A program made the position numbers and the translations under genes. 64,000 nt of DNA from CAYSUS01 sp964434165 (GTDB lineage: Bacteria; Planctomycetota; Planctomycetia; Pirellulales; Thermoguttaceae), in assembly GCA_964434165.1 (NCBI GenBank), contig CAYSUS010000013.1:1-64000 (forward strand). Reading direction: 5' to 3'. This document shows, in pieces, positions 33,802-41,178 of this stretch (the first letter of the stretch is position 1; each line of letters begins with the position of its first letter). Under the pieces are notes generated by a model. That model saw only the letters and a list, made by a program, of their open reading frames with translations. It searched no databases and was not told the origin of the DNA.

Positions 33802-35031
33802 TTACTCCCCCGCCGCGCCGACGATCATCCGCGCGGCGTCGGGCCGGGGCTGGTTCCGCTCGTTGTCCCAGTAGGGCGAGAGCCGCCTGAGGTTGGCCAC
33901 CACGCGCGGGAAGACCTCGATGATGCGGTCCACGTCGGCCTCGGTGCTGTAGCGGCTGAAGCTGAAGCGGATCGATCCGTGCGCCGCCGTGAAGGGGACC
34001 TTCAGCGCCGACAGCACGTGGGAGGGCTCGAGCGACCCGGACGTACAGGCCGATCCGCTGGAGGCGCAGATTCCCTCGGCGCTGAGCTGGTAGAGCATGC
34101 CCTCGCCCTCCACGTAGTGGCACGAGACGTTGCTCGTGTTGGGAAGCCGCGGCGCGCCGGCCCCGTTGATCTGCACGGCAGGCACTTGCTCGAGCACGGC
34201 CGCCTCGAGCCGGTCGCGCAGGGCGGCGATCCGGGCCTCGTCGTCTTCGCGAGTCTGCATCACCAGGTCCAGGGCCCTGGCCATGCCGACGATGTACGGC
34301 ACGTTCTCGGTGCCGGCCCGGCGCCCACCCTCCTGGTGCCCGCCGATCATGAAAGGCCGGCAGGGCGTGCCGCGACGCACGTAAAGCGCGCCGATGCCCT
34401 TGGGCGCGTGGAGCTTGTGTCCGGAAAGGGAGAGCAGGTCCACGTGCTGAAGCTCGCGGCGCAGATCGACGGGCAGCTTGCCCACGGTCTGCGTGGCGTC
34501 GGTGTGGACCACGATGCCCGGGTCGGTCTCCTTGGCGATCCGCGCGAGCTGCGCGATGGGGAAGACCACGCCCGTCTCGTTGTTGGCGTGCATGATCGTC
34601 ACCAGCAGCGTGTCGGTGCGCAGGGCGCGGATGAACTCGGCCAGGTCGAGGTTGCCGTCGGTATCGACGGGCAGGAAGGTAACGTCCCAGCCCGCCCGGT
34701 CGAGATCGCGGCAGACTTCGAGCACGGCCGGGTGCTCCACGGAGGACGTGATCACGTGGCGGCGGCTGGGATTGGCCTGCGCTGCGCCGCGGATGGCCGT
34801 GTTGATGCTCTCGGTGGCGCACGATGTGAAGAGGATCTCCCGGGGGTCGGCGGCCCCCAGGTGCCGGGCGATCGTGCGCCGCGCGTCGGTCACCGCGGCC
34901 GCCACCTCCTGGGCCGGCTCGTACATCGAGCTGGGATTGAAGTAGCTCCCCGTGAGGAACGGGGTCATCGCCTCGAGCACTTCCGGGGCGACCCGCGTGG
35001 TGGCGTTGTTGTCGGCGTAGACGATGTTCAT
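33802..35031 (-). CDS. nifS: Cysteine desulfurase NifS
   Basis: PLP enzyme that takes sulfur from cysteine for Fe-S cluster assembly. 409 aa. The start MNIVYADNNATTRVAPEV is the NifS/IscS hallmark. The PLP Lys lies in SLSGHKLHAPKGIGALY (about residue 205) and the catalytic Cys in SSGSACTSGS (about 327). HEGGRRAGTEN-type sequence appears as HQEGGRRAGTEN. It ends with a 25-residue Pro/Arg tail. It lies 131 bases downstream of nifU. No nitrogenase genes are here, so this is a general assembly system. Confidence 0.94.
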   Translation of the reverse strand: MNIVYADNNATTRVAPEVLEAMTPFLTGSYFNPSSMYEPAQEVAAAVTDARRTIARHLGAADPREILFTSCATESINTAIRGAAQANPSRRHVITSSVEHPAVLEVCRDLDRAGWDVTFLPVDTDGNLDLAEFIRALRTDTLLVTIMHANNETGVVFPIAQLARIAKETDPGIVVHTDATQTVGKLPVDLRRELQHVDLLSLSGHKLHAPKGIGALYVRRGTPCRPFMIGGHQEGGRRAGTENVPYIVGMARALDLVMQTREDDEARIAALRDRLEAAVLEQVPAVQINGAGAPRLPNTSNVSCHYVEGEGMLYQLSAEGICASSGSACTSGSLEPSHVLSALKVPFTAAHGSIRFSFSRYSTEADVDRIIEVFPRVVANLRRLSPYWDNERNQPRPDAARMIVGAAGE

Positions 35032-35129
35032 GCGTAGGGGGTCTTGGTATGCGCCGCGGCCGGGTGAGGGTGGTTCGGTGCGACGTGCGTTCGTGTCGCG
35101 ATAGAGCGTCCCGCCGCCCTCACCCCCGG

Positions 35130-35155
35130 CCCCTCTCCCGCGAGCGGGAGAGGGG
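35130..35155. repeat. REP-like palindrome between nifU and nifS
   Basis: Perfect 11-bp arms: CCCCTCTCCCG (35130-35140), loop CGAG, CGGGAGAGGGG (35145-35155). It is preceded by CCCTCACCCCCGGC. Palindromes of this form recur between genes in many high-GC bacteria. It lies within the nifU-nifS gap and could act as a processing or attenuation hairpin; it has no T-run. Confidence 0.75.
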
Positions 35156-35162
35156 AGGGTTG

Positions 35163-36131
35163 CTACACCTGGATCACGCGGATTCGCTCGTCGACCATGT
35201 CCTTGAGCTTCTGCTCGACCATCATCTTCAGCGTCACGCCGGCGTTGCAGCAGCCCACGCAGGTGCCCAGCAGCCGGCAATAGACCATCGTCTCCTTGAT
35301 GTCGATGATCTCCACGTCGCCGCCGTCCTTGCGGAGCATGGGGCGCACGTATTCCTCCATCGCCCCCTCGACCTTCTTGGCGAACTGGTAGGGCGAAAGG
35401 TTCGGCTTGCCGTCGGGCTTGGACGGGGCGGCCTCGCGCGGCTGGGGCAGGTTCGGCACGATCGGCAGGCTCTTCAGGTCCGTTCCCCAGATGTCATTGA
35501 GCAGGTCCTGCAAGCCGCCCGGCGTGTGGTGGCACGACATGCAGGCCCCGCCGGCCTTCAGGGCGTGGGTGATCTCGGGGATCGTCTTCAGGCCCAGCTC
35601 CTGGATCTTGCGGCGGAGGTAGGGCTCGCTCATCGAGAAGCACTTGCAGACGATGCGGCCCTCCTCCTGCTCGTCGCCGTGCATGTCGATGCCGAGCTTG
35701 TCCAGGTCCACGCCCCGCCGCTGGGCCCAGTTGAACACGGCCGCTTCGAGGGCCTCGGCCCCCATCACCGAACAGTGGATCTTCTGCTCCGGCAGCCCGC
35801 CTACGTACTCGACGATGTCCTCGTTGGTGATGCTCAGGGCCTGGATCGGCGTGTAGCGGCCCTGCTCGATGATCGCGCACAGGGCCTCGGAGGCCGCAAT
35901 CGCCGAGGTGCAGCCGAAGGTGAGGTAGCGGGCCTCGACGATCACGTCTCGCGTGGGGTCCACAGGGTCGCGCTGGCAGCGGAAGGCGAACCGCATGGCG
36001 TCGCCGCAGGCGATCGAGCCGTGCTCGCCGACGCCGTCCGGGTCCTCGACCTCGCCCAGATGCGTGCCCGGCTTGCCGTGGACCGCGTCCATGAAGAGCT
36101 GCTTGGTCTTCTCGCTGTACTCCCAGGCCAT
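35163..36131 (-). CDS. nifU: Fe-S scaffold protein NifU, three-domain form
   Basis: 322-aa scaffold on which Fe-S clusters are built. All three domains are present. The IscU-like N-terminal domain (residues 1-125) has its three Cys in ACGDAMRF, TFGCTSAIA and KIHCSVMGAEAL. The central Bfd-like [2Fe-2S] domain has VCKCFSMSE and CMSCHHTPGG (about 160-210). The C-terminal Nfu domain has TCVGCCNAG near residue 300. The ATG at 36131 has GGAGGAG four bases upstream. With nifS it makes a complete NIF-type assembly module. Confidence 0.95.
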   Translation of the reverse strand: MAWEYSEKTKQLFMDAVHGKPGTHLGEVEDPDGVGEHGSIACGDAMRFAFRCQRDPVDPTRDVIVEARYLTFGCTSAIAASEALCAIIEQGRYTPIQALSITNEDIVEYVGGLPEQKIHCSVMGAEALEAAVFNWAQRRGVDLDKLGIDMHGDEQEEGRIVCKCFSMSEPYLRRKIQELGLKTIPEITHALKAGGACMSCHHTPGGLQDLLNDIWGTDLKSLPIVPNLPQPREAAPSKPDGKPNLSPYQFAKKVEGAMEEYVRPMLRKDGGDVEIIDIKETMVYCRLLGTCVGCCNAGVTLKMMVEQKLKDMVDERIRVIQV

Positions 36132-36300
36132 CCGACTCCTCCGAGTTCTCGAGGCTCTCACGCCGCCCACTGCTTCATTGTATCTCCACGGGAAAGGGCG
36201 CTCCCCGAGCCAGGTGCCATGGGCTGCTTTGGCCGGGTGCCGCGGGCAGCTTGTCTGCCCGTGCCCGCGGCGACCTGGCAAGCACCCCGTCCCCGTCGAC

Positions 36301-38892
36301 TCACGGCTCCTCCCCGCCTCCGGCCTGCTCGGCCTCTTCCAGGGCCCGCTCCGTGCTCGACGGATCGACCGCCCGGCAGGTCTCCGTAAGCTGCGAGGCG
36401 ATGTCCTCCAGATCGCCGCGCCAGTCCTCCTCCGTGATGTCGGGCGGACAGAACTGGGTGAACTCGCCCACCAGCAGGATCAGGCGCAAGAGGTGCCGGA
36501 AGACCATGCCCTCCTGGTTCTGGAGCCGATGGCTGGTCACGTATTTTTCGAAGTCGCCGCCCAGGGCCAACAGCTCGCCTGCCACCCAGACCGGGTTGAC
36601 GTACAGGTCGTGAACCCCCGGGAGATCATAATCGAACAGCAGCTTGAGCTTGTCGGCCAGGGTCAAGAGACGCTTGGGCTCTTCGTCGTAGGTCCGACGT
36701 CGGCGCGGCTCTTCTTCCGGCGTCGGCGGGACCAGCTCCTCGGGCAGGGCGAGCCCGAGCTGAAGAAGCTGCACGTCCAGGCGCGTGGTGGCCAGCGGGC
36801 CGGGCGGAAGCTCGTCGTGGCCCGGCACGCGGATCGCCGGGCCCAGCGAGCGCGGCAGCTCCAGCACGCTCTCCAGGGCCTGGATCCTCTCCTGCCGGCT
36901 GGCGATGCCCAACTGGTTGACGAGAAACACGCCGTAAAGCGGATTGATCCCGCGCAACAGGAGCAGGTCGCGCATGGCCGGCGTGGGATACGCCCGCTCG
37001 GGCCGATAGGGTGTTTGCTCTTCTGGGGGTGGAGGCTCGGGGCGCCTGGCGCCGAGGGCGGCAGGCGGCTGGCTCGGCGCGGGCTCGCTCGCCGGCGGCG
37101 GGGGCGTCTTGTCCGGCGATCCCTCGGCCGCTTGTTCCGCGCTTGCCGCCTCGGCCTGGGCGACGATCTCCGGCGCCTCGTCAAAGAGGCCTGCCCCGAA
37201 CGCGCCTGGCGCTTTCTGTGCAGGCGACGCGCGTGCGGGGGCTCTTGCCGATTCAGGCGATTCCGCCTCCGATTGGGTCGAAGTCGCACGGCGAGCCAGG
37301 CTTGCGGCCGGCCCGTGCTCCGCGGCTCCCTCGCCGTCGCCGTCTTCGCCGGACTGGTGGTCGCGGCGCGGCGGCGCGGGCTCCAACTCCACGTAGCCCG
37401 CCCGCCAGAGGACCAGCAGCATCTGCTCCAGGTGCTCCAGGCCCTTCTCCATGCCCTTGCTGTCGGTCAGCCGCTTCTTGACCAGCGTGCGCACGCGGTC
37501 GATCTCCGGCGAGGCCGCAAGCGTGTAGGCCAGCAGTCGCCAGGGGACCGGACCGCGGCTGGCGAGCTTGCCGGGCGGGGCCGCGCAGAGCTTCTGGAAC
37601 TGGGCCTCGGTCCAGTACTGCTCGTTCGAGTTGCGCGAGGGGGCCTTGCGCTTGAGGGCCTTCCTGGCCTTGATCAACTGCGGGTCCTTGGTGTCTTCGG
37701 GGATCTGGTCGTACTTGACCTTCCACCGCGCGATCTTGACGTCGTCCTCGTGGGCCAGGGCGAAGACGTAGCCCTGCTTGTCGTATTGCGGGCGGCCGGC
37801 GCGGCCGAACATCTGATGGGCGCTCGACGGATCGATGATCCGCTTCTTGCCCGGCGGTCCCTTGATGATGCTCGGCAGCACGACGGACCGGGCCGGCAGG
37901 TTGATGCCCGCGGCCAGGGTCTCGGTGCACGCGGCGATGGCGAGGAGCTTGGCCTGGAACAGCTCCTCGACGACCCGCTTGTACTTGGGCAGCACGCCGG
38001 CGTGGTGCACGCCCACGCCGCGGAGCAGGAGCTGCCGGAGCTTGGGACCTGCCCCGCCGGAGAGGTCGTAGTGCTTGAGGGCCTCGGCCAGGGCGGCCTG
38101 CTGCCCGGCAGCGAGGAGCTTCTTGCCCTTGATCTGCTCGGCCACGCGCCAGCATTCCTCGCGGTTGAAGCAGAAGACCAGGGCCGGGGTGGCCCGCGCC
38201 TCCTCGTCGCCCTCGGCCATCCACTCCAGGTGCTCGGTGAGGAGCTGGTCCGGGACCCACTGGAAGATCAGCGGCACGCGGCGCTCGTGCCCCTCGACCA
38301 GCTCGACGCGGCGCTGGTGCGCGGTGCGGAGCCAGTTGACGAACTCCCGGGCGTTTCCCACCGTGGCGGAAAGGAGCAGCGTGCGCACGTGGGAGGGCAG
38401 AAGCCCCAGCGAGAGCTCCCAGACCATGCCCCGCTCCGGATCGGCGAAGCTGTGGAACTCGTCCATCACCACGGCGGAGACCCCGGAGAAGTCGAACTCC
38501 TCGCCGTGCAGGAGCCGGTTGGCGAGGATCTCGGCCACCACGACCAGGCAGGTGGCGTCGGGGTTTTCGCGGCGGTTGCCGGTGACCAGGCCCACGTCGG
38601 TCCGGCGAAACCCCCAGCGCTCGGCGGAGCTTTGAAGCTCGCGGAACTTCTGCTCGGTCAGCGCGATCAGGGGCGTGGTGTAGTAGGCGGTTCGCCCCGT
38701 GCGCAGGGCCTCGTACATGGCCGCCTCGGCGATGAGCGTCTTGCCCATCCCGGTCGGAGCGCACACCAGCACCCCTTGCTCGGCGGAGAACCAGGCCAGC
38801 AGGGCCTCTTCCTGGAACGGGTAGGGCTCGAAGGGAAGCTGGTCCAGGTACTCGTCCGCCAGCTCGTCGCGGGTGGGCTTTTGCGAAGTCAT
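36301..38892 (-). CDS. Ski2-like superfamily 2 helicase with disordered insert
   Basis: 863-aa ATP-dependent helicase. The RecA1 domain has Q-motif-like YPFQEEALLAWF, Walker A APTGMGKT (residues 45-52), motif II DEFH (about 143-146) and motif III LLSATVGN. The RecA2 domain has GVGVHHAGVLPKYKR, CTETLAAGINLPAR and motif VI QMFGRAGRPQYD (about 358), the Ski2/Mtr4 form. The C-terminal region is not the standard Ski2 arrangement. A Pro/Ala/Glu-rich insert (about residues 517-630) separates a winged-helix-like part from a helical end (LLLLRGINPLYGVFLVNQLG). The target, RNA or DNA, cannot be told. Divergent from the TPR gene. Confidence 0.9.
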   Translation of the reverse strand: MTSQKPTRDELADEYLDQLPFEPYPFQEEALLAWFSAEQGVLVCAPTGMGKTLIAEAAMYEALRTGRTAYYTTPLIALTEQKFRELQSSAERWGFRRTDVGLVTGNRRENPDATCLVVVAEILANRLLHGEEFDFSGVSAVVMDEFHSFADPERGMVWELSLGLLPSHVRTLLLSATVGNAREFVNWLRTAHQRRVELVEGHERRVPLIFQWVPDQLLTEHLEWMAEGDEEARATPALVFCFNREECWRVAEQIKGKKLLAAGQQAALAEALKHYDLSGGAGPKLRQLLLRGVGVHHAGVLPKYKRVVEELFQAKLLAIAACTETLAAGINLPARSVVLPSIIKGPPGKKRIIDPSSAHQMFGRAGRPQYDKQGYVFALAHEDDVKIARWKVKYDQIPEDTKDPQLIKARKALKRKAPSRNSNEQYWTEAQFQKLCAAPPGKLASRGPVPWRLLAYTLAASPEIDRVRTLVKKRLTDSKGMEKGLEHLEQMLLVLWRAGYVELEPAPPRRDHQSGEDGDGEGAAEHGPAASLARRATSTQSEAESPESARAPARASPAQKAPGAFGAGLFDEAPEIVAQAEAASAEQAAEGSPDKTPPPPASEPAPSQPPAALGARRPEPPPPEEQTPYRPERAYPTPAMRDLLLLRGINPLYGVFLVNQLGIASRQERIQALESVLELPRSLGPAIRVPGHDELPPGPLATTRLDVQLLQLGLALPEELVPPTPEEEPRRRRTYDEEPKRLLTLADKLKLLFDYDLPGVHDLYVNPVWVAGELLALGGDFEKYVTSHRLQNQEGMVFRHLLRLILLVGEFTQFCPPDITEEDWRGDLEDIASQLTETCRAVDPSSTERALEEAEQAGGGEEP

Positions 38893-39002
38893 GCCATGAA
38901 GGGCCGGTCGCGGGCGAGGCTTCGGGCGCTTGTCCGGGCCGACACGGCCCGGCTCGGAACGACGGGGGAGCCGGATGGGAATGGCTTGCGCCGGCCGGGA
39001 AG

Positions 39003-39051
39003 TTCCAGACGCTCGTTTCCAGACGCTTCATCGTACCATGATTCCAGACGC
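39003..39051. repeat. Three direct copies of TTCCAGACGC
   Basis: TTCCAGACGC occurs at 39003-39012, 39017-39026 and 39042-39051, in the divergent region between the helicase (start 38892) and the TPR gene (start 39161). The first two copies share an extra T. Spacings of 14 and 25 bases between starts suggest a multi-site regulator-binding region rather than coding sequence. Confidence 0.6.
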
Positions 39052-39160
39052 GGCGAAGGGGTTGCACCGCCCGGCCTGGCGAACCATGATACAGGCGGCG
39101 AGGGGGGCCGCCTTTCGGCCCGTCCGCCGCCTTTGCTGGCCACCAGCTTCGGAGGCCGTC

Positions 39161-39586
39161 ATGAGCGACGAGGCGGTCAAAGCCTGCGGGCGCGGCAACG
39201 CCCTGTGGATCAAAGGCGATCTGGACGGGGCGATCGCCGCCTTTGACGAGGCGATCCGGCTCGATCCGGAGTTCGCCCGGGCCTACTGCAATCGAGGGAG
39301 CGTTCGCTTCGAGCAGGGGGAACACTCGCTGGCCCTGGAGGACTTCGCCGAGGCCATCCGGCTGCGGCCCGACTACCCTCGGGCCTACAACAACCGCGGC
39401 GTGGTCTATCGCGCGACGGCCCGGCTGGGCGAGGCCATCGCCGATTACGACGAGGCGATCCGCATCGACCCCGGATACGCCGACGCCTACGCGAACCGCG
39501 CCATTGCCTTGGAGCGCGAGGGCGAGAAGGCCAAGGCCCAGGCCGACCGCGCGCGAGCCGAGCAAATCCGCCAGCACCACGCATGA
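39161..39586 (+). CDS. TPR protein
   Basis: 141-aa protein of about four tetratricopeptide repeats and little else. Repeats are clear: GNALWIKGDLDGAIAAFDEA, AYCNRGSVRFEQGEHSLALEDF, AYNNRGVVYRATARLGEAIADY, AYANRAIALEREGEKAKAQ. It lacks a signal peptide. The ATG at 39161 has GGAGG five bases upstream. The stop overlaps the start of the next gene (ATGA), so the two are likely co-translated. TPR proteins mediate protein contacts; the partner is unknown. Confidence 0.9.
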   Translation: MSDEAVKACGRGNALWIKGDLDGAIAAFDEAIRLDPEFARAYCNRGSVRFEQGEHSLALEDFAEAIRLRPDYPRAYNNRGVVYRATARLGEAIADYDEAIRIDPGYADAYANRAIALEREGEKAKAQADRARAEQIRQHHA

Positions 39587-39993
39587 AAACCCTCCTCCTC
39601 TTCTCCACCTGCGTCCTGGGGTGGGGCGTCGCCGTGTTCCTGATGGGCTACGTCTCTCGGACGCTCAACCTGGGCACGATCCTCGTCTGCAACCTGGTGG
39701 GTTACGCGGCGGGCATCGCGATCCTCGCGCGGGGCGTGCATATGGCGTGGACCTGGAACCATCTGCTCGCCGCTCTCTTGTCGGTGTGCATGGTGGTGGC
39801 CAACGCGGCCTACTACCGGCTTTCGCACGGCGGCGAGCAGGCGACGATCCTCGCCCCGCTGACCAGCCTCTACGTCGTGGTCACGGTCGTGCTGAGCTTG
39901 CTGTTGATCCAGGGAGAGACCATGACGCCGCGCCGGCTGGCAGGCATCGCCCTGGCCGTGGTGGCCGCCGTGCTGCTGACCTGGGAGCGGTGA
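39583..39993 (+). CDS. EamA/DMT-like membrane protein, single half
   Basis: 136 aa with about five membrane helices (starting LLLFSTCVLGWGVAVFLMGY and ending RLAGIALAVVAAVLLTW). The last helix with its preceding TPRRLAGI matches the end of EamA-type drug/metabolite transporters (LLGEXXTPRXXXGXXLI). Full transporters have two such halves, so this one would need to dimerise, as small multidrug-resistance proteins do. It overlaps the TPR gene by four bases. Confidence 0.75.
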   Translation: MKTLLLFSTCVLGWGVAVFLMGYVSRTLNLGTILVCNLVGYAAGIAILARGVHMAWTWNHLLAALLSVCMVVANAAYYRLSHGGEQATILAPLTSLYVVVTVVLSLLLIQGETMTPRRLAGIALAVVAAVLLTWER

Positions 39994-40078
39994 GCTGGAA
40001 ATAGATGGGCCCGGCTCGGAACGGGCCTGGCCTCCGACGGCGCGAGAGCTAAGTCAACGCCCCTTCTACTAACGGCCC

Positions 40079-40107
40079 TTGTGGATTAGGATAGCTTATG
40101 ATAAGAT
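40079..40107 (+). promoter_or_regulatory. Promoter and dyad before the LysR gene
   Basis: TTGTGG (40079-40084), 17 bases, TAAGAT (40102-40107). This would start transcription at or next to the ATG (40114), giving a leaderless message. An alternative pair TTCTAC/TAGGAT (40064-40092, 17-base spacer) would give a short leader. A perfect dyad CTTAT-G-ATAAG (40095-40105) overlaps the first -10 and could bind the LysR product. Confidence 0.5.
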
Positions 40108-40113
40108 GCCGTT

Positions 40114-41046
40114 ATGAATATCGAAACGCTGCGCATCTTCTGTGATGTCGTCCAGCACCAGAGCTTCTCCCGGGGCGCGGCGGCGAACTCCGTCAGCCAG
40201 TCGGCGGCCACCCAGTCGGTTCATCGCATGGAGAAGCACTTCGGAGTCCAGCTCGTGGATCGCACCAAGCGACCGTTCGTCCTCACTCCTGAGGGCGAGG
40301 TCTGTTACGAAGGGTTCCGCGCGGTCCTCGAGATGTACGACGCCGTGGAGGTCAAGGTCCGCTCCCTGCGCTTGGAGATCACCGGACTGGTCCGCGTGGC
40401 CGCCATCTACTCGGTGGGTCTCCACGACCTGAGCCGCTGCATGCAGGACTTCATGCGGGCGTATCGTAAGGCCAAGGTCCGTCTGGAATATCTCCGTCCC
40501 AACAGGGTCTATGAGGCCGTGGCCAGCGGGGCCGTGGATCTGGGCATCGTCTCCTACCCGTCGCCGACGGCCGACGTCGCGGTCAAGCCGTTGCGCACCG
40601 AACGGATGGTGCTGGTCTGCCATCCCGAGCATCCCCTCGCTCGACGCAAGGCCGTCACCGCCGAGCACCTGCGCGACGAGGACTTCATCGCCTTCGACCG
40701 CGACCTGATCGCCCGCAAGGAGATCGATCGCTATCTCCGCCAGCGGTCCGTGGAGATCAACATCGCCATGGAGTTCGACAACATCGAGACGATCAAGCAA
40801 GCGGTGGAGATCGGGGCCGGCATCAGCATCCTGCCCGAGCCGACGGTGCGCCAGGAGACGCGGTACGGATCGCTGGCCGCCGTGCGCCTGATCGCCCCGG
40901 AGCTGCGTCGTCCGCTGGGCATTATCTACCGCACCCGCAAGGTGTTCACGCCGACCGCGGCCCGCTTCATCGAGATGCTGCAGAAGGAGCAGAGCTCCGA
41001 GCCGGAGGAGCCGGCCGACGAGAAGGCCGCGGTCGCGAACTCCTGA
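40114..41046 (+). CDS. LysR-family transcriptional regulator
   Basis: 310 aa. The N-terminal winged helix is typical (MNIETLRIFCDVVQHQSFSRGAAANSVSQSAATQSVHRMEK, residues 1-60). The effector domain runs from about 90 to 290 (GLVRVAAIYSVGLHDLSRCM, GAVDLGIVSYPSPTADVAV, GAGISILPEPTV). An acidic tail follows. The ligand cannot be deduced. The downstream gene, 132 bases away on the same strand, is the corrinoid-activating ferredoxin, so control of that gene is possible. A dyad over its own promoter suggests autoregulation. Confidence 0.92.
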   Translation: MNIETLRIFCDVVQHQSFSRGAAANSVSQSAATQSVHRMEKHFGVQLVDRTKRPFVLTPEGEVCYEGFRAVLEMYDAVEVKVRSLRLEITGLVRVAAIYSVGLHDLSRCMQDFMRAYRKAKVRLEYLRPNRVYEAVASGAVDLGIVSYPSPTADVAVKPLRTERMVLVCHPEHPLARRKAVTAEHLRDEDFIAFDRDLIARKEIDRYLRQRSVEINIAMEFDNIETIKQAVEIGAGISILPEPTVRQETRYGSLAAVRLIAPELRRPLGIIYRTRKVFTPTAARFIEMLQKEQSSEPEEPADEKAAVANS

Positions 41047-41178
41047 TCCCCCGACGCAGGCGCGGCCCCCGCACGCCGCCGATTGCCGGTGCCCGAGCCG
41101 TTTGCTATCGTGACATGGCGGCGACCCTATGGCGTTCCCAGCCGCGCCGCCGTGCCTCCTGGCAGCCTACCCCCCTGG

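Noticed and set aside
35953..39246. 1097-codon plus-strand frame opposite the helicase and nifU
   Set aside because: Shadow frame covering two well-supported minus-strand genes; no recognisable domain.
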